A stretch of DNA of 64,000 nucleotides from Caribbeanibacter sp964518305 (GTDB lineage Bacteria; Gemmatimonadota; Gemmatimonadetes; Palauibacterales; Palauibacteraceae), in assembly GCA_964518305.1 (NCBI GenBank), contig CAZFDK010000009.1, positions 1 to 64,000 of the forward strand, read 5' to 3'. How positions within the stretch are numbered: position 1 is the first letter of the stretch; the number at the start of each line of letters is the position of its first letter. Both the position numbers and the translations under genes were made by a program. Below are positions 7,355 to 15,184 of this stretch, piece after piece. The notes under the pieces are model-generated. The model made no database searches. It saw nothing but the letters and a program-made list of their open reading frames with translations, and was not told the DNA's origin.

Positions 7355-8225
7355 GGTGAGCCTCCTTGCCTGCGTTGCGCGGAAGACGGCCGGTCCGCAG
7401 CGGATCCGCCCGTGCCGCTCCGGAGCCGTCAGTTGATACCCGGGGTCCCGCCTCCGAGCGAAGGAACTGCAGTGGATCGATCCGCCTCCCACCCCTCCGG
7501 ACCTCCAGGTGCAGATGCGGAGCGGTGGAGCGACCCGAGTTACCGGAGAGCGCGATCACCTGGCCCCTGTCGACGGTGTCGCCCGCCTCGACGAAGAGGT
7601 GCGAGGCGTGTCCGTACAGCGACCGGGTTCCATCCTCGTGCAGGAGCCGCAGGAAGTGACCGTACACGGAGTCGCGACCCGTCTCCCGGACCGTCCCGGG
7701 GGCGACAGCCCGGACGTAGGAGCCGGTGGGGACTGCCACGTCGAGGCCCGGGTGGCCTGAGGCCGTCCCGCCGGAGCGAAAGCGCCGCGTGACGAATCCC
7801 GGTCGCGCGAGCGGCCATCCCCGTGGCAGCCCTCCGCTTCCGGCGGCAACCGTCGGCGGAACGTCGCCCCCGGAGGCCGAGGGCGGAAGCTCGGGACCAG
7901 CACTCTCCCCTGCATCGGCCCCGAGCATGTTCCTCATCCGGCGGTAGGCCCGTTCCAGGCTGTCCAGTCGGGAGGCCAGCGCGGTCACGTGCTCCTGACG
8001 GGAACGCAACTCCTGGACTCGAGCCTGAAGCTCCCGCATCTGCCGTGACTCTGCTCGCTGCTCGAGCAGCATTCCCACTCCGCCGCCGGCGCCAGCCACC
8101 AGGAGGAGCACCGCGGCTGCCACGGCCCCGGCGACCCGCGGATCGAACCGGAACGAGCGAGAGTCCCTGCCCCCGCTGCGGTGCAGCCAGACGGTCCAGC
8201 TCGAACTCTCGCCGTCGCCTTCCAC
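7344..8225 (-). CDS. M23 family (LytM-type) peptidoglycan endopeptidase
   Basis: A 293-aa envelope protein: short cytoplasmic N-terminus, one membrane segment (about 29-54), coiled coil (about 56-98), then a LytM domain. The zinc ligands HxxxD (HPGLD) and HxH (HLHLEV), together with GHASHL, are all present, so it should be an active metallo-endopeptidase that cuts peptide cross-links. Start GTG at 8225, 14 bases after the parB stop. Bactofilin-M23 pairs control cell shape in other bacteria (CcmA/Csd1 in Helicobacter), and the overlap with the bactofilin gene fits that role. Confidence 0.87.
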   Translation of the reverse strand: MEGDGESSSWTVWLHRSGGRDSRSFRFDPRVAGAVAAAVLLLVAGAGGGVGMLLEQRAESRQMRELQARVQELRSRQEHVTALASRLDSLERAYRRMRNMLGADAGESAGPELPPSASGGDVPPTVAAGSGGLPRGWPLARPGFVTRRFRSGGTASGHPGLDVAVPTGSYVRAVAPGTVRETGRDSVYGHFLRLLHEDGTRSLYGHASHLFVEAGDTVDRGQVIALSGNSGRSTAPHLHLEVRRGGRRIDPLQFLRSEAGPRVSTDGSGAARADPLRTGRLPRNAGKEAHHVR

Positions 8226-8239
8226 GGGACGCCCCGTCC

Positions 8240-9196
8240 TCAGTCCTGGGGAGAGTCCCCGGGAGGCGAGTCGAAGAGGTCCTCGGCCTCGTCTCCGCCC
8301 ATCAGTGCCACGAGGCGCTCGAAGTCGGCGCTGTCGTGAAAGGGAATCCGGAACACGCCGGAGTCGGAGCCGTTCAGGTCCACGGAGACCTCGGTGCCGA
8401 GCGCCCGGCCGAGGACACGCTCGGTGCGCCGAACGACGGCGTTCGACCGGCGCGTCTCCACATCCTCCTTGCTCTCCTCCGACTCCTCGTCCTCCCCGGT
8501 CTCAGCCGTCTCCGCGGTGGCCTCGCGTATCTGGCGGACGCGGCTCTCGGTCGTACGCACGGTCAGCTCCCGCCCCACCACTTCCCGAGCCAGCTCGACC
8601 TGCCGCTCCTCCTCGTCCAGACCCAGGATGGCACGGGCGTGGCCCTCGGTGATCGCCCCGTCCTCCAGGAGACCCCGCACCCCGTCCGGGAGGCGGAGGA
8701 GACGTATGGTGTTGGCCACCGTCGTGCGGTCCCGGCCCACCCGCTCCGCCACCTCTGCCTGAGTGAGGTCGAAGTCCTCCATCAGCTGGTGATACCCCCG
8801 CGCCTCCTCCACCGGCGAGAGGTTCTCCCGCTGGAGGTTCTCGACCAGGGCCAGGACCAGCATCTGGCGGTCGGTGAGCTCCCGGACCACCGCCGGCGCG
8901 CTCTCGCGCCCCAGCTCCTCGAGCGCCCGGTACCGCCGCTCCCCGGCCACGATCTCCCATTCATTCCCTCCGGCCGGGCGGACCACGAGGGGCTGGAGCA
9001 GGCCGTTCTCCCGGATCGACTCCACGAGACGCTCCAGATCCTCTTCCGCGAAGTCGGTGCGGGGCTGGTACGGGTTGGGGCGAATCCGCGCCACCGGAAG
9101 CTCCCGTACCGGGCCCTCCGGATCGACGTCCTCGTCCACGTACTCGCCCAGGAGCGCACCCAGGCCCTTTCCGAGGCGCTGCTCGCTTCTAGCCAA
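8240..9196 (-). CDS. parB: chromosome-partitioning protein ParB (CTP-dependent clamp)
   Basis: A 318-aa ParB. The N-terminus LGKGLGALLG is the ParA-stimulating region. The ParB/Srx CTPase core carries GERRYRA and ENLQRENLSPVEEA, and a helix-turn-helix near 150-180 (LTQAEVAERVGRDRTTVAN) reads parS. The C-terminal dimer region follows a Glu-rich linker. The start is TTG at 9196, embedded in the parA stop region, with AAGGAGAAGG upstream. Its target parS sites are visible at 10422-10437 and 12355-12370. Confidence 0.95.
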   Translation of the reverse strand: MARSEQRLGKGLGALLGEYVDEDVDPEGPVRELPVARIRPNPYQPRTDFAEEDLERLVESIRENGLLQPLVVRPAGGNEWEIVAGERRYRALEELGRESAPAVVRELTDRQMLVLALVENLQRENLSPVEEARGYHQLMEDFDLTQAEVAERVGRDRTTVANTIRLLRLPDGVRGLLEDGAITEGHARAILGLDEEERQVELAREVVGRELTVRTTESRVRQIREATAETAETGEDEESEESKEDVETRRSNAVVRRTERVLGRALGTEVSVDLNGSDSGVFRIPFHDSADFERLVALMGGDEAEDLFDSPPGDSPQD

Positions 9197-10004
9197 CCTT
9201 CTCCTTCGCCTCCTGCGTCGTCGCGTTCTTCTCCCGCGCCTCGTCGCCGCGGATGATCTCCCGCGCCAGGGCCAGGTAGCCGCGGGCCCCGGTCGAAACC
9301 ACGTCGTACTGCACGATCGGCTTGCCGTGGCTGGGCGCCTCGGCCAGCCGGATGTTCCGGGGGATGATCGTCTCGAAGACCTTGGACCCGAAGTACTCCC
9401 GGGCCTCGTCCGCCACCTGCTCCGACAGGTTCACGCGGGAGTCGTACATGGTGAGCAGGACGCCCTCGATGCCGAGTTCGGGATTGATGTTGCGCTGTAC
9501 CAGTCGAATGGTGTTGAGGAGCTGGCTGAGTCCCTGGAGCGCGTAGAACTCGCACTGAATCGGGATCAGCACCGTGTCGGCGGCGGCCAGCGTATTAAGA
9601 GTGAGCAGCCCCAGCGAGGGCGGCGCGTCGACCAGAACGTAGTCGTAGCGGTCCCGCACCGGCTCCAGCGCCCGCCGCAGCACCTTCTCACGGGAGGGAC
9701 GGTCCACCAGCTCTACCTCCGCTCCCACCAGGTCCCGGCTGGCGGGCACCACGTCGAGATGGGGGAAGTGGACCTCGCGCTGGATCGCCTCCTCCATGGG
9801 GCGTCCGTTCACCAGACAGTCGTAGACCGAGAGGTCGTCCTCCCCCTTCCGCACGCCGAGCCCGCTGGTGGCGTTCCCCTGTGGATCGCAGTCGATGACA
9901 AGGGTCTCCTTCTCCGCGACCGCGAACGAGGCCCCCAGGTTGATGGCCGTGGTGGTCTTCCCGACGCCGCCCTTCTGGTTGGCGATCGATATTGCTCGCG
10001 ACAT
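9189..10004 (-). CDS. parA: chromosome-partitioning ATPase ParA
   Basis: A 271-aa Soj-type ParA. The deviant Walker A KGGVGKTTTA follows the N-terminal SRAISIAN, with later switch regions DCDPQGN and VLVDAPPSLG. It forms nucleoid-bound ATP dimers that pull ParB-parS complexes. ATG at 10004 was chosen because the Soj family starts about ten residues before the Walker A; the reading frame stays open upstream but is Arg-rich and not conserved. A promoter candidate is at 10084-10112. Confidence 0.95.
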   Translation of the reverse strand: MSRAISIANQKGGVGKTTTAINLGASFAVAEKETLVIDCDPQGNATSGLGVRKGEDDLSVYDCLVNGRPMEEAIQREVHFPHLDVVPASRDLVGAEVELVDRPSREKVLRRALEPVRDRYDYVLVDAPPSLGLLTLNTLAAADTVLIPIQCEFYALQGLSQLLNTIRLVQRNINPELGIEGVLLTMYDSRVNLSEQVADEAREYFGSKVFETIIPRNIRLAEAPSHGKPIVQYDVVSTGARGYLALAREIIRGDEAREKNATTQEAKEKVG

Positions 10005-10083
10005 CCGGTAACTGGTTGGGGTACAGAGCCTTAACGACCTGTTCACTGCCGCCGGAGACCGGGTTGCACCGGCCACCGTGTCG

Positions 10084-10112
10084 AATATAGGGCGGGGTAC
10101 CCGGGCGGCCAA
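10084..10112 (-). promoter_or_regulatory. putative promoter of the parAB-M23-bactofilin operon
   Basis: Read leftward: TTGGCC (10107-10112), 17-base spacer, TATATT (10084-10089). The -10 is a near-consensus AT island in very GC-rich DNA. The implied leader before the parA ATG is about 70-75 bases. Confidence 0.5.
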
Positions 10113-10200
10113 CCGGTGCGCCCGCCGGCCCCCTGTCCGCCCATGGCGGCAGTCGCGCGCTCCGCCGCGGAGGCACCGGGTGTGCTCAGGCACCCGTCCG

Positions 10201-10300
10201 NNNNNNNNNNNNNNNNNNNNNNNNNNNNNNNNNNNNNNNNNNNNNNNNNNNNNNNNNNNNNNNNNNNNNNNNNNNNNNNNNNNNNNNNNNNNNNNNNNNN
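10201..10300. other. assembly gap (100 N)
   Basis: Exactly 100 N, the usual placeholder for unknown length. The 12 bases GGCACCCGTCCG occur directly on both sides (10189-10200 and 10301-10312), so the two contig ends may really overlap. The region between parA and mnmG (10005-10452) otherwise holds the parA promoter, a parS site and a short direct repeat. rsmG, often found at this spot, is not visible. Confidence 0.95.
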
Positions 10301-10421
10301 GGCACCCGTCCGCTCCGGGTCTCCGGACGGAGCCCCCCGAAGCTCCTCCTCTCGGCCCCGACTCGCGTCCCGCCTCCGCGGAGACGCCCGCTGTCAGGCG
10401 GGGGAGCGTTCGGGCGCGCCG

Positions 10422-10437
10422 TGTTTCACGTGAAACA
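10422..10437. promoter_or_regulatory. parS: parS centromere site 1
   Basis: TGTTTCACGTGAAACA, a perfect 16-base palindrome identical to the canonical bacterial parS. It lies just beyond the mnmG stop and about 420 bases (including the N gap) upstream of parA. Confidence 0.95.
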
Positions 10438-10459
10438 TCACCGCGGGAAACATCACCGC
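10432..10459. repeat. tandem 13-base repeat containing a parS half-site
   Basis: GAAACATCACCGC occurs at 10432-10444, overlapping the right half of parS 1, and again at 10447-10459, ending at the mnmG stop. The second copy keeps the half-site GAAACA, though only the right half, so strong ParB binding is not expected. Confidence 0.6.
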
Positions 10460-12333
10460 CGGCCCTTCTCCACCTCCACCATGAGACTCTGCAGGTCTGC
10501 CGGCGAGACTCCGGGAATCCGCCCGGCCTGGCCCAGAGTCTCCGGCTGGACGCGGGCCAGCTTCTCCCGGGACTCCGTCGACAGGCTTTGCATCTCCCCG
10601 TAATCGGCGTCCGGCGGGAGCTGCATCTCTTCCCGCTCCTTCAGCTTGCGCGCCCGTTCCCGTTCCTTCTCGATGTAGCCGGAGTACTTGATCTCCATCT
10701 CCACCACGGTGAGAGCCTCCTCGCTCACCGGCGGGCTGTGCAGCTCCCCGTCCCGTGCAGCGATGTCGGAGAGGCTGACCTGGGGGCGTGCGGCCAGCTC
10801 CTCAAGCGGCCGCTTCTGGTCCACCGTCGAGGTGCCCGCCTCCTCCAGGTACCCGTTGACGCTCTCCGGCTCGGGACTGTAGTCCTCTGCCCACGATCGG
10901 ACCCGCTCCACGTCCTCCAGGTGCTCCTCCAGGGCCCGTCGCTCGTGCTCGGTGAGCAGGCCGAGCTCCGCGGCCCGGGTGCCCAGCCGCTGCAGGCAGT
11001 TGTCCTGTCGGAGAAGCAGGCGGAACTCCGCACGGGAGGTGAAGAGGCGGTACGGCTCGTCGACTCCCTTCGTCACCAGATCGTCCACCAGCACGCCGAT
11101 GTAGGCCTCGTCGCGGCCCGGGACCCAGGGCTCCCGCCCCGCCGCGTCCAGGGCTGCGTTTATTCCGGCCACGATCCCCTGGGCCGCCGCCTCCTCGTAA
11201 CCGGTGGTGCCGTTGATCTGCCCGGCGAAGTACATCCCGGTGAGCGGCTCCAGGCGCAGGGTCCGATCCAGCTGCTCCGGCGGGAAGTAGTCGTACTCGA
11301 TGGCGTAGCCGGGCTGCGTCATCCGGACCTCCTCCAGCCCCGGGACCCGGCGCAGCAACTCGCGCTGCACGTCCGGGGGCAGGGAGGTGGACAGTCCATT
11401 CACATACAGCTCTCGCGTCTCCAGCCCCTCCGGCTCCAGAAAGACGCGGTGGCGTCCAGTGTCCGGGAACTTCACCACCTTATCCTCGATGGACGGACAA
11501 TACCGGGGCCCCTTCGAGCCGATGGCCCCGCCGTACATGGCCGAGCGCTCGAGGTTCTGCTCCACCACGGCCTGTGCCTCCGGCCCGGCCCACGTGATCC
11601 AGCACCGCCGGCTACCGGGGCCCTCGCGCTCCTCCCAGTGCGAGAAGCGGCCCTCGTGGTCGCCCTCCTGCCGCTCCACCGGGCCGCGATCCACGGTGCG
11701 CCCGTCCACACGCGGCGGCGTCCCGGTCTTGAAGCGCCTCACCTCCAGGTCCAGGTCCAGCAGCTGCTCGGCCAGCTCCAGGGACGGGGCTTCGCCGGCC
11801 CGGCCACCGGAGATGGAGCGGTCGGTCCCCATCTTGATTGCCCCCCGGAGAAACGTGCCCGTGGCGAGGACGACGTTGCGGCCCCGAAATCGGCTCTCGT
11901 CGCTGCACTCCACGCCCCGGACCCTCCCCCCGTCGAGGATCAGCGAGCTCACCATGCCCTGGTACATGGCCAGACCCCGGCGCTCTTCCAGCAGCGAGCG
12001 GACGGCCCTGGGGTAGAGGCCGCGGTCGCACTGCGCCCGCGGCGCCCACACCGCCGGCCCCTTCGAGCGGTTCAGCATCCGGAAATGGAGGCAGGTCCGG
12101 TCGGCGGCTCGTCCCATGAGTCCACCCAGCGCGTCCACCTCCCGGGCCACAGTGCCCTTGGCCACGCCGCCCACCGCCGGGTTGCAGGACATCTGTCCGA
12201 CCCGGGACAGGTAGCCAGTTACCAGGAGCGTGTCTGCGCCGAGCCGGGCCGCGGCGTTCGCCGCCTCACAGCCCGCGTGGCCGCCGCCGACAACGATCAC
12301 GTCGAACTGGTCCTCCCCGTCAAGAGATGTCAT
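10453..12333 (-). CDS. mnmG: tRNA uridine-5-carboxymethylaminomethyl synthesis enzyme MnmG
   Basis: A 626-aa FAD enzyme that, with MnmE, installs the (carboxymethyl)aminomethyl group on wobble U34 of certain tRNAs. The N-terminal dinucleotide motif VVGGGHAGCEAA, the family block SCNPAVGGVAKGTVAREVDA and a complete C-terminal helical domain are present, and the length is normal. ATG at 12333 follows GGGGGAG. It lies between two parS sites, and mnmE is about 1.5 kb away on the same strand, separated by two rightward genes. Confidence 0.96.
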   Translation of the reverse strand: MTSLDGEDQFDVIVVGGGHAGCEAANAAARLGADTLLVTGYLSRVGQMSCNPAVGGVAKGTVAREVDALGGLMGRAADRTCLHFRMLNRSKGPAVWAPRAQCDRGLYPRAVRSLLEERRGLAMYQGMVSSLILDGGRVRGVECSDESRFRGRNVVLATGTFLRGAIKMGTDRSISGGRAGEAPSLELAEQLLDLDLEVRRFKTGTPPRVDGRTVDRGPVERQEGDHEGRFSHWEEREGPGSRRCWITWAGPEAQAVVEQNLERSAMYGGAIGSKGPRYCPSIEDKVVKFPDTGRHRVFLEPEGLETRELYVNGLSTSLPPDVQRELLRRVPGLEEVRMTQPGYAIEYDYFPPEQLDRTLRLEPLTGMYFAGQINGTTGYEEAAAQGIVAGINAALDAAGREPWVPGRDEAYIGVLVDDLVTKGVDEPYRLFTSRAEFRLLLRQDNCLQRLGTRAAELGLLTEHERRALEEHLEDVERVRSWAEDYSPEPESVNGYLEEAGTSTVDQKRPLEELAARPQVSLSDIAARDGELHSPPVSEEALTVVEMEIKYSGYIEKERERARKLKEREEMQLPPDADYGEMQSLSTESREKLARVQPETLGQAGRIPGVSPADLQSLMVEVEKGRR

Positions 12334-12354
12334 CGCTCCCCCGTCGTCGCCGGA

Positions 12355-12370
12355 TGTTTCACGTGAAACA
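12355..12370. promoter_or_regulatory. parS: parS centromere site 2
   Basis: A second perfect TGTTTCACGTGAAACA, 22 bases upstream of the mnmG start codon and within its likely promoter/leader region. ParB spreading from here could affect mnmG expression. The rest of 12371-12608 shows no gene; a TATCCT box at 12591-12596 may be the -10 for the acylphosphatase gene. Confidence 0.95.
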
Positions 12371-12608
12371 TCTGCAGCCGACTCGCATCGAGCGGGTCCG
12401 TCGAGACCGAACAGACCCCGAACATTGCGGGTTGCCGCTCGGCACGTCGCTTGCTCCGTTCATCGCCCGGACGTGGGGCCAGGCGCGCCGCCGGAACCGC
12501 GCTGCCGATCCCCAGCTCGACGCCCCGTCGGCGCGGGTGGCGACAGCTCTTCCGCCCCGCGCCGTCCCCTTCGATCCTGCACTCGGAGAGTATCCTAACC
12601 CGGCAGGG

Positions 12609-12899
12609 ATGGCTGCACGAAACAGCGACCGGATCCAGAAGGGCTACCTGATCGCCGGCCGCGTCCAGGGCGTGGGCTTCCGGCACTGGACCACCCGCAA
12701 CGCGCGGAAGATCGGGCTCCGTGGCACGGTGCGGAACCGGGCCGACGGACGGGTCGAGCTGCACGTGGTCGGCCCGCGGGAGGACGTCGAAACCCTGGAG
12801 GCTCGGCTGGACGAGGGGCCGCGAGCCGCCCGAGTCCGGGACGTCCAGTCCATCGAGAGTGACCGCGATCTGCCCGACGACTTCCGGGTCGTCCGATAG
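12609..12899 (+). CDS. acyP: acylphosphatase
   Basis: A 96-aa alpha/beta-sandwich enzyme that hydrolyses acyl phosphates. The catalytic signature GRVQGVGFRHW (catalytic Arg in GVGFR) and the later GLRGTVRNRADGRVE with the catalytic Asn are intact. ATG at 12609 has GGCAGGG directly upstream; TATCCT ends 12 bases before the ATG, so the leader is very short. The frame is open upstream through parS 2 but has no conserved sequence there. It is the first of two rightward genes set between the leftward mnmE and mnmG. Confidence 0.9.
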   Translation: MAARNSDRIQKGYLIAGRVQGVGFRHWTTRNARKIGLRGTVRNRADGRVELHVVGPREDVETLEARLDEGPRAARVRDVQSIESDRDLPDDFRVVR

Positions 12900-12976
12900 C
12901 TCGACGGAGGCACTCTTCCCCCGGCCCGGGGTAGGCAAGGGACCGCAATTTCACCAACACGGAGGACTTTCCGGCG

Positions 12977-13774
12977 ATGATTGAGCTTCCTGATGTCGAA
13001 CGGATGATCGACAACTTCGTCGGCTACGCCACGGGGAAGACCATCTCCGAGGTGCTGGTCGACGACGAGGAAGCCGTGGACGTGGACGAAGACCTGGCCG
13101 CCGAGAACATCGAGGGCCACGCCATCGAGGACGTCCAGCGGCACGGGAAGTATATCGTCGTCGAGTTTCGCTCCGAATGGTCGCTGGTCTTCCACATGGG
13201 CGAGGACGGCTACATCGAGCTCGAGTCCCAGACCGTCCCGCCGCTGGAGGACACCAAGATCCGCCTGCAATTCGCAGCCGGGCGCGAGCTCCGCTTCTCC
13301 TCGCCCGAGAAGCAGGGCGAGGTCCACCTGGTGGAGGGAGAGGACTTCACCGGGCTGGAGACCCTCGAGGACCTTGGAATCGACCCACTGAGCGAGGACC
13401 TGACGCCGGAGAGCTTCGCCGAGCTGGCCGCGGAGCATCCGCGGAGCACCCTGAAGGGCCTGCTTCTGAACCAGAGCATCATCGCTGGCATCGGCAACGA
13501 GTACGCCGACGAGATCTGCTTCCAGGCGGGCTACCGTCCGGACCAGAAGATCGGCGAGATGTCGGAGCGGCAGCTGAAGCGAGTCCAGAAGTACCTGACC
13601 CGCGTCCTTCGCCGCGCAACGCTCCACTGGGAGGCGGCCCACGCCGACCCCGGCTGGCTCATCAATCACCGCGAGGAGGGCGGCCGTTGCCCCCGGTGCG
13701 ACGGCCCGGTGGAGGGAACTACCCTGGTGGGGAAGAAGACCTACTTCTGCCCGCGCTGCCAGCGCGCGGTCTGA
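12977..13774 (+). CDS. Fpg/Nei-type DNA glycosylase, N-terminal Pro replaced
   Basis: A 265-aa base-excision repair fold: N-terminal beta-sandwich, helix-two-turn-helix (GIGNEYADEI) and a C-terminal CxxC..CxxC zinc finger (CPRC/CPRC). Fpg and Nei use the N-terminal proline exposed after Met removal as Schiff-base nucleophile (MPELPEVE). Here the protein begins MIELPDVE, so Ile replaces Pro while the catalytic Glu3 and the DNA-contacting Lys58 are kept. The start is certain: GGAGGA precedes the ATG and nothing upstream fits. It may use another amine, bind damage without cutting, or act on a different lesion. I therefore do not call it mutM. Confidence 0.82.
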   Translation: MIELPDVERMIDNFVGYATGKTISEVLVDDEEAVDVDEDLAAENIEGHAIEDVQRHGKYIVVEFRSEWSLVFHMGEDGYIELESQTVPPLEDTKIRLQFAAGRELRFSSPEKQGEVHLVEGEDFTGLETLEDLGIDPLSEDLTPESFAELAAEHPRSTLKGLLLNQSIIAGIGNEYADEICFQAGYRPDQKIGEMSERQLKRVQKYLTRVLRRATLHWEAAHADPGWLINHREEGGRCPRCDGPVEGTTLVGKKTYFCPRCQRAV

Positions 13775-13816
13775 GCCGGGCTGGCGCCCGGGGCGCGCGC
13801 TGTCCGTTCGGCCGTC

Positions 13817-15184
13817 CTACTTCCCGATGCAGAAGCTGGAGAAGACCTCTCCGAGGATCTCCTCCGTGTCCACGACGCCGAGCAGCTCCTCCAGGTGCCG
13901 GCCGGCTTCCTGGACGTGGGTCACGGCCACCTCCGGCGGCAGTCCGTCCCGCCGCGCCTCACGGAAACGGATCACCTCCTCCCGGGCCGCCTCCAGCGCC
14001 CGGGCCTGCCGCCGCCGGGTGACCAGCGGCGTCTCGCCGCGGACGCGGACGCCGCCGTAGACCCGTCCCGTGAGCCGCTCCCGCAGCTCCGGAAGGCCGG
14101 CTCCCGTGAGGGCGGAGACGCGGGTCCAGTCCAGTGTCTGCTCCAGTGTCTGCGACGACGCCCCCGCTTCCCGGCCGCTCCCCGCCAGATCCCCCTTCGT
14201 CTTCACCGGCACGAGGCTTCCGTCTTCGGCCCGCTCCCGCAGGAATTCGCGCTCCCCCGGCCCCAGCTCCCGACCGGCCTCGGCGCAGAACAGCACCAGG
14301 TCGGCCCGCTTCAGGTAGCCCCGGGCCACCTCGATGCCCACCCCCTCGATCCGATCAGCGTCCTCCCGCAGCCCGGCCGTGTCCGCCAGCCGGAAGGGGT
14401 AGCCGGAGAGGGAGACCACAGCCTCGATCGCGTCCCGGGTGGTGCCGGGCTCCTCCGTGACGATGGCTCGCTCATCACCCAGCAACGCGTTGAACAGACT
14501 GGACTTGCCAACGTTGGGACGTCCGGCGACCACGGTGAGCGCCCCCTGCCGGAGCATCTCGCCCTCCGGGGCGTGATCCAGCAGGACCCCGAGATCCTCC
14601 TCCAGGGCCGCTGCGGCCTCCTCCACCTCGGCTTGCTCCACCGGGCCGTCGTCCTCCCCCGGGAAGTCGATGTCGTAGCTCACGAGCGCCCGCAGCCGGA
14701 CCAGGCGCTCCCGGAGCTCCTCCACCCGGCCGGAGAGCCGCCCGCCCAGCTGCTCCACGGCGGCACGGTGGCCGGCCTCGGAGCTGGCGTCGATCAGGTC
14801 CTCGGTGGCCTCCACCTGGAGGAGGTCCATCCGGTCGTTCAGGAAGGCGCGGCGGGTGAACTCGCCCGGCTCGGCCTGGCGGGCACCGGCCTGCAGGACG
14901 GCGTCCTGGACCAGCTGGGGGGCCAGGGCGCCGCCGTGGCAGGAGATCTCGAGCACGTCCTCACCTGTGTACGACTCGGGCCCGGGGAAGAGGGTGGCCA
15001 CGACCCGGTCCAGCACCTCTCCGTCGCCGGGGGCGGTGAGCTCGCGGACGGAGGCGTGCCGCGGCTCGAGGCCGTCCAACCCCAGCCGGCGGCCGATCTC
15101 CCGGGCCTCTCCCCCGCTAACCCGGATCACGGCCAGGCCGGCGCGGCCGGGGGCAGTGGCCACCGCGGCGACCGTGTCGTTCAT
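13817..15184 (-). CDS. mnmE: tRNA modification GTPase MnmE
   Basis: A 455-aa partner of MnmG. An N-terminal formyl-THF-binding domain (VAAVATAPGRAGLAVIRVSG) and a helical domain surround a G domain with P-loop GRPNVGKSS, switch DTAGLRED and TKGD. The C-terminal FCIGK ends in the invariant Cys-x-Gly-Lys. ATG at 15184 overlaps the yidC stop (ATGA), giving tight coupling. The reading frame is open far upstream but there it is a shadow of yidC. Confidence 0.96.
   Translation of the reverse strand: MNDTVAAVATAPGRAGLAVIRVSGGEAREIGRRLGLDGLEPRHASVRELTAPGDGEVLDRVVATLFPGPESYTGEDVLEISCHGGALAPQLVQDAVLQAGARQAEPGEFTRRAFLNDRMDLLQVEATEDLIDASSEAGHRAAVEQLGGRLSGRVEELRERLVRLRALVSYDIDFPGEDDGPVEQAEVEEAAAALEEDLGVLLDHAPEGEMLRQGALTVVAGRPNVGKSSLFNALLGDERAIVTEEPGTTRDAIEAVVSLSGYPFRLADTAGLREDADRIEGVGIEVARGYLKRADLVLFCAEAGRELGPGEREFLRERAEDGSLVPVKTKGDLAGSGREAGASSQTLEQTLDWTRVSALTGAGLPELRERLTGRVYGGVRVRGETPLVTRRRQARALEAAREEVIRFREARRDGLPPEVAVTHVQEAGRHLEELLGVVDTEEILGEVFSSFCIGK

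Noticed and set aside
10078..12366. Long open frame on the plus strand across the N gap and mnmG (762 aa).
   Set aside because: It is the complement of mnmG, runs through N, and shows no family pattern; high GC makes antisense frames open.
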